A stretch of DNA of 64,000 bases from Brevipalpus yothersi (taxonomy: Eukaryota; Arthropoda; Arachnida; Trombidiformes; Tenuipalpidae). The notes below the pieces were generated by a model. It saw only the letters and a list, made by a program, of their open reading frames with translations. It did not search any database and was not told where the DNA came from. Below are positions 43,968-53,797 of the stretch, one piece after another (within the stretch, counting starts at the first letter, position 1; each line of letters opens with the position of its first letter). The stretch spans positions 47,238-111,237 of the forward strand of contig QZCP01000194.1 in assembly GCA_003956705.1 (NCBI GenBank), read 5' to 3'. The position numbers and the translations under genes are program-made.

Positions 43968-46669
43968 TAGTAGAGCAAACATTCAATGAGAAGAGAGGAA
44001 AATAGCAAATCACTGAACTTCTTCCTGATGATGTTGATCATCAATACTGTGGGAACGTAACCATACGTTCCATAGTCACAAACATTGTTATATTCACTAA
44101 TCAAATTCGGAATGACGCAAGAGTGAGAGTGTTTGAAGGATGAAGCAAGGTTTCATGAGAATTTTGTGTGTGTTCTAGAAATAGATGAGCCAGTTTCTTA
44201 ACCAAGGATTTTTTCTCTCTAAAAAATGGCTGAATAAAGTTTCAATGAGAACGATAAAAATATTATCAACTAGATTATTTGATTGTACAGGCTAGATATA
44301 TGTGTGTAATGATTATCATCTTTCTTGTCACAGGCGAAAAATAATTCCATCAACAGAGATATTGGCAAATGCAAAGTGGAACATGATGAAAATACTGATC
44401 TGAATAGATGGTACAGAAATTATTCCATTGATGGTGTTCCCAAAAATCCTGTAGTTATGGAAAAATTATCGGAAACTAATGAAAATCAAACAAAAAATAT
44501 CAGCAGCTATAGTTCTTCCAAGAAAAGTAAGAGCAGCATCTCTCTTCTTTGCTTAAAATGAGATTCAAGAATGTCCTATATAAAACCATGTCTCTTTATA
44601 TTCTTTTCAGCAAGCAGTAACAACAAGATTTGCTCATGCTATGATCACTATTCTCAATGTTTCTGCAATTCCAATGTTTCCTATGAAAATTTTGGCAGCT
44701 CAGTACAGTCAACTGATGGTCTTCAAATTCAAATAAATGAAACATGTGATGCTATCGAGCATCCTATGGATGGAAATGGAATGATGATTCGAAGTATGGA
44801 GTATTGGTACAAGGCTAACTCATACTCAGAGATGAATCATCATTCATCTGATCAAATTTCTCCGTCAAATTCTTATCGAACAATGCAAGTCACAAATGAT
44901 TATTCCAAAGAAGATTTAACAATCGAAAACACCTATAAAATGGGTATGTTTTAATTGAACGCCTCACTACTTATCATCAAATTAGAAAATATGTTTGAAA
45001 AATACCCTTTTTCCACCTTCAATTAAATAAATCAATTTTCTCTTCATCAATCAGGAGGAATGTGTCCCAGTTGGGCTCAATATTCTCAATGCTTGTGTGT
45101 TGTTCCACCATCAAATGGAAATTTTTATGACAACACACAAGCTGATCCAATTCATCATCACACATCTGGCCAATTAACAGTTTCAACTATGCCCCATGAA
45201 ATGACCGGAGAAATACAGCAACTAGAGGAAACAATAATTCGAAATTATGGCCATATTTTTCAGGTAAAATAAAATTTGTACTGATTTTCACTGATGACTA
45301 TCGGAAATGATTGATTAGAAATTCCTAGAAAAAAAGATAAATTAGAAATTCTCGGAAAAAAAGATTCTCACAAAAGTGATATCTCTCTTCCCTGATCACA
45401 GACAAAACCAGTCAAGAGTGATCCTAAATATTTGACAAATATCGATGACACAAGAACTGCCAACAATTTGGAGACCTGCTATATGGATCCGTTAACAAAT
45501 GGTGGTGGTGTCGAAAGTGGGGCTGGAAATGATATGACAATCAGTAACACCATAACCACAACCACAACCACCTCCTCTTCCTCCTCCACAGATATGATGA
45601 CTCCTCCTATTGGTGAAATTTTGTCAGATATATCGAGTCACATTGAGCCATCAGTAATCATACCGGAAGAATCGATAAAGGAGGAGCTTAACAGCAATAC
45701 AGGTGAGTTGATGATGAAGAACAATTGGCTATTCAACAATCGGTTGGATGTATTGTGATTGTGTTAGTAATTTGAGCATGTCTCATATTATCTTGTATTC
45801 TTTATCCTATATTTGGAACAATAGTTACACAAAATGCCAGAATATGTACTTGTCCACCGGATTATTCCCAATGTGTATGCTATTTAAGTTTGGACACCAA
45901 TGGTGTGATCAATGATCAATGTGGTAACGCTATTGGTGGTAACAATAATTCGGAGAATTATATGGACATGGGAATGATTGTTCCAGCGTCAAATGATTCG
46001 GGAATCGAGAATATTGAATCAGAAAGTAATATAAGTGTCCAGAGCTGTGGCAATGTCAATCTGGACACTCAAGAGAATAGCTGTTGGTTTAATAGTAGCG
46101 CCAATAATAACAATAATTTATTGCAAATAAAATCCATCGATAATGGTGATGAAAGTGGGTCAAAAATTAAAGACTCCGATCGAATGAATGTTGATATGAA
46201 TTATACAAATAAAGGGGATACAATCGATCCTATACAAAAGAATGGTAAGTTGTAGTGATGATCATGAACCTGGGATGAAAATTCAATAGTTCTGATTAAA
46301 TTGAACAAATTATTTTCTCTCTCTCTATTCAACTTTTTATTTTCCACAGAAGGTGATGCTTTCTCAAATCTGATTCACTATTCACAATTATTTTATCTTC
46401 TTCCGAGCGAATATAACACCCATTACAATGGCACCAGCATGGCTCCAAATGATAGTAGTAATTTAATCAATAATAATAATAATAATAATAATAATCAACA
46501 TCATCATCATCCTTCCGAGAGTACATATGTGGCCACTCAAAATAGCGAGATACCTAAGCAACTTGAAGACAGTATTATTCGCAATTATGGTCACATTTTC
46601 CAATTTGATTACGAATATGATTACACAAGCCCAGTCATAGAGACTGAGGGTAACAATCAGATGGTTTGA
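37635..46669 (+). CDS. gcm: GCM (glial cells missing) transcription factor
   Basis: Nine exons join in frame: 37635-37688, 39198-39569, 43028-43177, 44334-44526, 44611-44943, 45055-45263, 45402-45702, 45825-46244 and 46350-46669, giving 783 residues. The GCM DNA-binding domain (about 10-160) is unmistakable: [83 protein letters not shown] and, from exon 3, [12 protein letters not shown]. The Cys/His zinc ligands are present. GCM factors bind ATGCGGGT-like sites and specify glia and blood cells in flies and placenta or parathyroid in vertebrates. The C-terminal 600 residues are Ser/Asn-rich (poly-Asn and poly-His in exon 9) and carry repeated motifs described in findings. Introns 1-3 are long and rich in CT/GA tracts, whereas the later introns are 84-147 bp. 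The ATG at 37635 gives an N-terminus (TEWDIND) like other GCM proteins. Confidence 0.93.
38426..38494. repeat. (GA)n microsatellite in GCM intron 1
   Basis: About 34 GA units. Confidence 0.95.
38984..39052. repeat. (CT)n microsatellite in GCM intron 1
   Basis: About 34 CT units, about 150 bp before the acceptor of GCM exon 2 and opposite in sense to the (GA)n upstream in the same intron. Confidence 0.95.
39900..39955. repeat. (CT)n microsatellite in GCM intron 2
   Basis: About 27 CT units, followed at 40122-40143 by a shorter (GA)n run. Confidence 0.95.
40122..40143. repeat. (GA)n microsatellite in GCM intron 2
   Basis: About 11 GA units. Confidence 0.9.
43297..43347. repeat. (CT)n microsatellite in GCM intron 3
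   Basis: CT units with one TTT interruption. Confidence 0.9.
43920..43969. repeat. (GA)n / GAAA microsatellite in GCM intron 3
   Basis: GAAA and GA units; opposite in sense to the (CT)n in the same intron. Confidence 0.85.
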
Positions 46670-46989
46670 AGGTGCAAAAATGATGATGATAATGATGATA
46701 ATGTCTTTTTTTGCGGAAAGGAATGTTATTTAATCAAAATGTACAAGAAATTTGAAAAAAGGACAAAAAAATGATTGAACATGATTTTTTTCTCTATCAT
46801 TTGTTAAATTGTATCTACATCGGCAGTGAATCACAACCGCCCATCTTAAACAAATCGTAGAATTGGTCTACCTATAATAAGCCAATGTACAATGACTTTA
46901 TCTTCTTTTTTTCTTCTTCTTTTTTCCAGCATTTAACGAAAAACCCTCGGTAACTTTCTCTGCCATCGTCTAAAGTCTTTCTCCCATAG
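46670..46989. other. Convergent spacer between GCM and FIP200
   Basis: 320 bp of AT-rich 3' flank shared by two convergent genes. GATGATAAT repeats lie at 46680-46702 and a run of TTC at 46903-46923. Confidence 0.6.
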
Positions 46990-49942
46990 CTATTCGGGAG
47001 GAGATGAGGGTAAAATCGAAACTGATGAAACTAGTGGAGATTGTGACTGAGATAATCGTTCAGGTGCATTTGATGATCCACGCTCGATAGTTGAACAGGC
47101 CATAGGAGTGGGATGACAATAGAGATTGGCTTTATCCCATAATTTTGCTTCAACACAAAAAAATTTCGTATTAATTGGTACATGATACCTATTTTGAGCC
47201 TTAGCTGCTTGACAGTAATATTTTTTTGTAACGATTGCCAGAGCCCAATCTCTACGTTCAGGTTCCGTATTAAGTTTGAGTTCAGTGAGACAAGCAGTCT
47301 TGATGAAATGAAGTGTCGGATTAAGTGAGAAGACAATGAAACTCTTGTACTTTTCATGATAAGTAATAAGGACAAGATCACCGATCTCACAATTTAGTAC
47401 CGAGATTTTTTCCGGTTGATCGGTTTTCTTAACTACTGCAGTGGACGATGTGATCTCTGAATCAGCGTGAGGTTCTGAGGTAAGCTTGGATGCTGTGGCT
47501 ACAGATGCTACTGGTTCCTGAGGGGGAGGCGATACTTGAATTCGATCTCCTCCACATGATACATTCATCATTGCTTCTACCATCACATCCATCTTTTGAA
47601 TATGATCAGTAAGTGTCTCTGCATCTTGATTATGAGTATGGTTAACGATCGGATCACATCCAACGTCTTGTAGCTGTTGAGGGTCCGTGTTTGTTCCAGC
47701 TGAAACCACAAGACGCACAGCTTCTGGTACTTCAGCACTTTCTGATTCCTTAAGTTCAGTATTCTCTGATCCTTTGGGATTCACATTTTCTGATTCCTCT
47801 GGATTGGCATTTTCTGACTCGTCTCTCTGGTCGGTTGGCGGTGTTGACTGGTCATCTTCCTTCGCTTGTCCTTCTTCTTGAACAGTTCCTAGCTCCTGAT
47901 TTGGCTCAATTTTAGGTGATATCGAATCCGCTTTCGCTTCAGTCATCAGAGAGGCCGAGTTAACAGTTTCAAAATCTTCATTTTCAGACTCGTTTCTTTT
48001 GGGAGAGTTAACATTGATTTCTTCGATTGGAGAAGAGAATCGAGGTGGGAAATTAGGCACATAGGAAGGCACTGATAGAAATTCGGCATATTGAGGGAAA
48101 AGCTCTTTGAGTGAATCAACTTCCTCTTGAGTGATTAGAGGAAGCTCATTGTCAAATTGAGGTGGTGGATATCTCGCGAAATCAGGAGGCTCATCTTCCA
48201 TACCACTGAAAACTTTACGCAAAAAATGACTGGCAACTTTTTCATGAAAATTTTTACGCTGTAACTTCTCGCCATCTAAAAAAGTTGAAGAACTTTTGGC
48301 CACATCACTTCCCCACTCAAGAAACTGCTTAGACACTTGGCGCCTGCGAAGCACCTCACCAATGAAAGAGAAATATATTTCTGGTGCTTGATGAAGCTGA
48401 TGGAAAGCTTCAATATATTTTCTTATCTTGTTGCACTGAACCAACATCATTTTTTGAGATCTGCAAACTTCTGCATTTAGTTTTGAAACATAAACAACCC
48501 ATTGTAAGCGACGATGAACAACACCGCAGAATTCTTTCTTTGCTGTTGAACATTTCTCACGAATTGTTCGTAACTCTTGGTATTTATCAGACATCAGAGT
48601 GAGCTGTGTTTGATGGCTCTTGCACAAGTCCGGAAAGATGGATGGATCACGCAGGTTTGAAGCTCGCTGCTGATTTTGATGAAATGCTTTGGCTAGGTCA
48701 TCCAACTCAGCAACAATTTTTTTGGCATTTGAAATCAAGTTATCGAGGCCCTGGAGACGCTTCTGTAAGCCACCTATTTCTTTCATTTCTCTCTTGTTAA
48801 TTTCAACAGCAACAGCCCGAGTTCGCTCCTCAACATTAGACATAGCATTGTCTAAGCTATTTCGGAGGAAATTTGAACAGCTTTCAGCTATTGTCCGTAA
48901 TTCCATGTGGGCACCTTGAGAACCTACCCAGTCTAGGAGGGTGGGTTTATCAAATTGAGCTGCTAGAATGGGAGTTATGATACTTGGAAGCAGAGGTATT
49001 TTTCTCAAAATCTCTAGATCACCATTAACACTAGGAGGAAGGAAATTAGAAATATTAGATAATTGATGGAGGAAATTCATCAAAACAATACTACTCACTT
49101 ATCTATTGCCTTGAAGTATGACTCTTTTTCACTGCACAAATTTTCATAATCTTCTCTCACTACACGAGCTTCTGTGATGGATTCTTTGCCTTTATCTTCA
49201 AGATTGGCAATAACAGCAGCCCAGCCTTGATGCTGAAGATGCTGATCTTGCACGAGTCGCTCACAAATGGATAACTGTTGACAAGCTATCTCATTGAGCT
49301 GTTGAGCCAATTCAGCTCTTGAGACGACAGTGTTGTACGATGGTTCCATACCAAGACATGAGTCAATGCGATCTTTCATGTTCACATCTTGTCCATAATC
49401 AACGGTAGGTGTTGGTGGAGTATCACTTTCAATGCTTTCTCGATTGAAAAGAAAAATCGGATTTGTCTCTGTACCAGCAGCTCGATAGGAACATATTCTT
49501 GCATCTTGATGCAAAGTTTCTCCACCACTTATCAGCAGACTTTGCTTATCTTCGGGTATACCCGATTTAGCAGTGATCGCTTTTTTGAGCGTCTTAACAC
49601 TAACGATAAAGAGAGGATAGAAGAAAAATGAATTAACGGGATGAAAAAATCAAGGATATTGGCAGAGAAACAGAGACAAGGTAAGGGAGAAGAGGTAGAG
49701 GTAATTTTAGTAAGGCATGGGATAAAGTTAGCCCTCGAAACAAAATCATCCAACCAAATCATACATGATGATAAATTTTCAGAAAGCATGCTGTTTAAAG
49801 CATTCAAGGATAGTAAAAGTGGAAAGCAAAACACACACTCAATAATCCATCCATTTTAACAACAAACTTACTCGGACAAAGATAAATTGATATCAAAATT
49901 GTATGTTGTCCCAGTGTCCACCAGGAACACATATAAATTCAT
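46990..49942 (-). CDS. RB1CC1: FIP200/RB1CC1 (ATG11-type autophagy scaffold), compact form
   Basis: Minus-strand exons 49942-49872, 49599-49099 and 49030-46990 join in frame to 870 residues. The ubiquitin-like N-terminus (LYVFLVDTGTTYNFDI ... GIPEDKQSLLISGGE) is followed by ICSYRAAGTETNPIFLFN and LVQDQHLQHQGWAAVIANLED, both diagnostic of RB1CC1. The ATG17-like helical part (about 190-520) contains KIPLLPSI, FSGMEDEPPDFARYPPPQFD and ELPLI. The C-terminal Claw domain (about 733-823) includes EIGDLVLITYHEKY, FFCVEAKLW and CQAAKAQNRYHVP. FIP200 scaffolds the ULK1/ATG13 complex that starts autophagy, and its Claw binds cargo receptors. A FETV sequence (about 544-547) sits where human FIP200 has its LC3-interacting motif. 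The long coiled coil before the Claw is absent; a Glu/Ser/Pro-rich linker with SEN(x)NP repeats takes its place. The protein is about half the human length. Confidence 0.9.
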
Positions 49943-50705
49943 TTCACTGTTAACCACAAAATTGGATCACCCACACTAATGAGATTAAAAATATCAATTA
50001 ATTAATCAAATTAATTTCAAGACTTTAGACGATGTATCGAAAGAGAAAAGATAGAAGATTGAAGAGAGAATTTTTTTCGCTTTCAGAAAAAAAAGAATAG
50101 AATGGAATAGAAAATTTTATGAAAACAACTGGTTTCCATGGCAACTGTGTCAATATTATTGATAAGTAGTGACATCTGTTAGTCACATGTGTGAGTGACG
50201 AGAAGAGAATTTTTTTTCTTTCGAGTACAAAAACAAAAACATTTTCTTCTAGCCAAACACTGTCGAAAGTGATATAATCAATTCATGATCAACTAAATTG
50301 GATTCAATTAATTGAAAAAGTTTGATATTTATGCTGTTTGATAGGCTGTGTTGAGTGAATTTTGTTTGGTGTACTTACGTGCCTATAGTTTTTCTAGACT
50401 GTGTGTGTTGCTTATAAATATTTACTTATCGAATTCTGGATTGTTAACAGCAATAAGAACGTGGATAGATGAACTTATATTTATCTTGGCATTTGGTTAA
50501 GTATTTAATTGGAAATATTTTGAGCTGGGTGTTTGTGTGCACATTTCAAGTCTAACGTTTTGTCACCGTTTGGATTGACTCTTTCACAAAGTTGTGTGAG
50601 TGCAATCGTTGCAAAATTTTTTCTTTTTCAATTTTTGTGTGTATTTTGTGTGTGATAAAATATTTTCATCATATTGTCATCAAGTACATCATTTCAACAG
50701 TGATA
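49943..50705. promoter_or_regulatory. Divergent upstream region of FIP200 and the ZC3H13-like gene
   Basis: The 763 bp between divergent start codons hold both promoters and 5' UTRs. AT-rich; TATAAATATT at 50413 is a possible TATA-like element for the plus-strand gene, but this is weak. Confidence 0.45.
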
Positions 50706-51584
50706 ATGTCACGCTATTCAACGGAAGAATTATTCAGTGATTGGAGTGATGATGGTGATGCCAGTTTGGAAGAAATTGAGGGAGTAGAAGTTGATGGAAA
50801 TGATCCTGACAATAATAATAATCATCAACCACAAGTGCAACCACAACAATCCCAGCCACATCAAACCGGCGATGATGAGTCACAAGATGAGCTTGAGGCT
50901 ATCAGTGAAGACGAATTAACTGGCCATGATAGTCCTGAGAGGGATAGCAGTATTAATGACAATAATAATGATAATACTGCAAACAACAATAGGTCCCATG
51001 AGTCATCTGAGATTGGATCTGTTGTTGGTGGAACAGAGCTTATCCATGATTCTGATGCGAATAATCATCAATTGAATAATGGTGATCAAGATGCATCAAG
51101 TGTTGTTCTTCCGGGAATAGATTCATCTGAAGTACTAGAAGTTGATTGGAAAACTTTATTCTCATCCCAAAAGCCACTTCCTCCCAACTCTGAGCGATGT
51201 TCAGCTCGACGTCGAGTATCGGCAGCATCTATTCTATCACGAACTGGCTTCTCATATGCACACTTACCCCAACACATGATCGATGAGCTGTTAGAATTTT
51301 GTGAACAAGAATCTGGTGTACCATTCAAACCTTTACACGAATTTCCAGCCCTACATGGTTATGCAAAAGAACAGGCCAGTCTAAGAAATGATTTGTTTAC
51401 AAGCGATAAATTTTTATCCACAGCTCTCAGTGCTCGTAAAGATTTGCAAATACGTTCCATACTTGCACATGTTTCACTAGACTTTTCCCATCTAACACCA
51501 GCTTCATGTGACATCGAATCGCCTAATGACGATAAAAGTTCAGCAGATAGCAGCATAGATCCTTCATCTACTGGAAAGTGGTAA
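50706..51584 (+). CDS. Acidic Asn/Gln-rich protein with C-terminal block resembling ZC3H13/Flacc
   Basis: A single exon of 292 residues, with the start taken at the ATG followed by SRYSTEELFSDWSDDGD. The first half is acidic and low-complexity (poly-Asn, QPQVQPQQSQPHQ, ISEDELTGHDSPERD). The second half is folded-looking: EVDWKTLFSSQKP, SARRRVSAASILSRTGFSYA, MIDELLEFCEQE, LSARKDLQIRSIL. The order acidic 'ISEDEL', 'xVDWxxL', an 'ILxRxG' segment and 'LSARKDLxIR' recalls the C-terminus of ZC3H13/Flacc, a subunit of the m6A-writer accessory complex. I recall that family only roughly, so the name is tentative. No CCCH zinc finger is present. That the frame is a real gene is well supported by composition and length. 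It is head-to-head with FIP200. Confidence 0.6.
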   Translation: MSRYSTEELFSDWSDDGDASLEEIEGVEVDGNDPDNNNNHQPQVQPQQSQPHQTGDDESQDELEAISEDELTGHDSPERDSSINDNNNDNTANNNRSHESSEIGSVVGGTELIHDSDANNHQLNNGDQDASSVVLPGIDSSEVLEVDWKTLFSSQKPLPPNSERCSARRRVSAASILSRTGFSYAHLPQHMIDELLEFCEQESGVPFKPLHEFPALHGYAKEQASLRNDLFTSDKFLSTALSARKDLQIRSILAHVSLDFSHLTPASCDIESPNDDKSSADSSIDPSSTGKW

Positions 51585-52492
51585 AAAGATGTGAAAATCG
51601 GCAGTAAAGATAGGATCTTATGCTTCTCCCGCCGAGGAATGTGTGTATATGTGATCGAATCAAGTGGAAATAGAGAGAGAGAGAAAAAGAGAGAGAAAGA
51701 GAAAGAGAAAGAGAAAGAGAAAGAGAAAGAGAAAGAGAAAGAAAAGTTAGAGAAAGAGAGTCTCTGTGTATTATCTCTCTCTTTCCTCAGCAGAATCGTG
51801 CGCAATTCTATCTACACACACACAGTGAACTGAACTCTCGGCGGTTTTCTTCATTTTTCGCTGTATTCGAATCACTCGAGATCGCTCAATAGTCGATGGT
51901 GGAAGAGGCGAAGAACTTATTTCTCGTTCCTCTCTCTTTCTCTCTCTTTTCCTCTCTTTCACTATCTTTCTTTCTTTTTTTCTTTCTCACTGGTGCTTCG
52001 ACAATTTTAGACGTTCAACATCGGATTTATAATATTATACCTATTTGACACATAATTCTGCAACGCTCATCTCATACATTCAAATTTGTATAAGAAGAGA
52101 GAGAGAGAAGAAAAATTTGAAGAAAAGATATGAGTATATGAATAGAAATATATATATGTATGTGTATCATCATCGTAGGACCGATAAAATGTCCATGTGC
52201 ACATAATATCATCATTCGGGCTACACATTTGCCCGCCACTTATTTTCATCTACTTGTTTCGTATTGATCAGTAGCTCAAACTGTTAATATTATTATTATT
52301 ATTATTATTTATCAACATACAACTTTGTTCTGTTCGACGTCTACCTATCCATCATAGGTTATCATCATCAACATCATCATCATCTTCACCACCACCATTG
52401 CCATCATCATCATAGCCATCATTTTGAATTAATACACACATTAATATCTCAACCAGTGGATCTTCTTCGAAAGATTTATTTCTTGAGAAGAA
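51585..52492. other. Spacer and probable 5' UTR upstream of the octopamine receptor
   Basis: Contains the GAGAAA-type repeat at 51675-51745, a run of TAT/ATT triplets (52286-52309) and CAT/CATCAC triplet runs (52362-52423) shortly before the receptor start. No gene is recognised. Confidence 0.55.
51675..51745. repeat. (GAGAAA)n-type purine repeat
   Basis: GA units pass into about nine AAAGAG hexamers, just downstream of the ZC3H13-like gene. Confidence 0.85.
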
Positions 52493-53797
52493 ATGTACCA
52501 AAATTATTACAATATTAGTGATTCAAATTCAACTGATGGAAATATGGGGGATGGTTATCTCGATTGGCAAGATGTTGTGCTACTTATTCTCAAGATCATG
52601 GTCTGTGCCACTATCATACTCATGGCTGTGTTCGGTAATCTTCTCATCATTATATCTGTGTATCGACACCAAAAATTAAGAATCACAACCAATTATTTTG
52701 TTGTATCACTCGCTTGTGCAGACATACTCGTTGCACTGTTCGCAATGACATTCAAAGCCTCCGTAGCGATCAGCGGTACATGGGCTTTAGGCCAGTTTGT
52801 ATGTGACTTTTGGAATTCATGTGATGTGCTTTTTTCAACCGCTTCCATCATGCATCTATGTTGCATCAGTGTAGATCGTTACTATGCCATCATTAAGCCA
52901 TTGGATTATCCAATGAAAATTACCAATCGTGCGGTGGCCTACATGCTGGCCACCGTATGGATTAGCTCAACACTAATATCTTTTATACCAATATTTTCTG
53001 GCCTCTATACCACTAGTGAACATCTTGAATATCGAGACAAATTTCCAGATGAATGTAATTTCAAAGTTAATCTACCTTATTCTATAATATCTTCTAGTGT
53101 ATCATTTTGGATACCCTGTGCTGTGATGTGTGTTACCTATTGGCGTATATACGTTGAGGCAACTAAGCAAGAGAAAATGATCTATCGTCATACTCAAATG
53201 ATACCCAAACTTCAGAGGACATCCAATAATCACAGTTCATCAACCGCAACATCAACCACCACCACCACTACTGCCACTCGTTATAGTGCCGGTGCGGCTG
53301 GGACAGATAATTCAAATACACACATTCAAGTTCATGCACCACCTCATCGTAATTCACATGGTGATGAGATGGAAAGTGGACAATCTACGCCGACCAAACG
53401 ATCGATAAGTAAGATGAAACGTGAACATAAAGCAGCCAAAACCCTTGGTATTATCATGGGTGCATTTATTATATGTTGGTTGCCATTTTTTACTGTATAC
53501 GTTTTTCTTGCTGTTTGTGACACTGTTTTTAACAAATGTTTAGATTTTCCAAGTGTAGTGATGGATATTTTGTTTTGGATCGGTTATTTTAATTCAGCAA
53601 TGAATCCAGTTATATATGCTTACTTTAATCGTGAATTTCGAGAGGCCTTCAAGGAAACAATTCAGAATGTATTCTGCTGTTGCCTTGGGCATCTATCGTG
53701 TCTACAAAATCCACGAGATAATTCAGTTCATTTTAATTGTACATACCGATCCACTCAAGATATTGGACTAGTCGAAAATAAGTATGTTAAAGAATGA
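52493..53797 (+). CDS. OctbetaR: Beta-adrenergic-like octopamine receptor (class A GPCR)
   Basis: A single exon of 434 residues. The N-terminus has N-glycosylation sites (NISD, NSTD), then seven membrane helices. Key residues: Asp111 in helix 3 (WNSCDVLFS), which binds the amine; the DRY motif ([15 protein letters not shown]); serines in helix 5 ([11 protein letters not shown]), which contact ring hydroxyls; CWLPFF in helix 6; [16 protein letters not shown] in helix 7; and a Cys cluster ([10 protein letters not shown]) for palmitoylation. Cys104 and Cys188 should form the extracellular disulfide. The third loop is long, with poly-Thr. The LDYPMKIT and FKAS.AISGTW segments match arthropod Octbeta receptors, which couple to Gs and raise cAMP. 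Assignment to Octbeta1, 2 or 3 cannot be made by eye. Extra 5' non-coding exons are likely, and an alternative 3' exon is possible. Confidence 0.9.
   Translation: MYQNYYNISDSNSTDGNMGDGYLDWQDVVLLILKIMVCATIILMAVFGNLLIIISVYRHQKLRITTNYFVVSLACADILVALFAMTFKASVAISGTWALGQFVCDFWNSCDVLFSTASIMHLCCISVDRYYAIIKPLDYPMKITNRAVAYMLATVWISSTLISFIPIFSGLYTTSEHLEYRDKFPDECNFKVNLPYSIISSSVSFWIPCAVMCVTYWRIYVEATKQEKMIYRHTQMIPKLQRTSNNHSSSTATSTTTTTTATRYSAGAAGTDNSNTHIQVHAPPHRNSHGDEMESGQSTPTKRSISKMKREHKAAKTLGIIMGAFIICWLPFFTVYVFLAVCDTVFNKCLDFPSVVMDILFWIGYFNSAMNPVIYAYFNREFREAFKETIQNVFCCCLGHLSCLQNPRDNSVHFNCTYRSTQDIGLVENKYVKE

Noticed and set aside
51591..51805. Regular AAAGAG array as a possible CRISPR-like or satellite array
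   Set aside because: It is a simple hexamer microsatellite without spacers; CRISPR is not expected in a nuclear genome.
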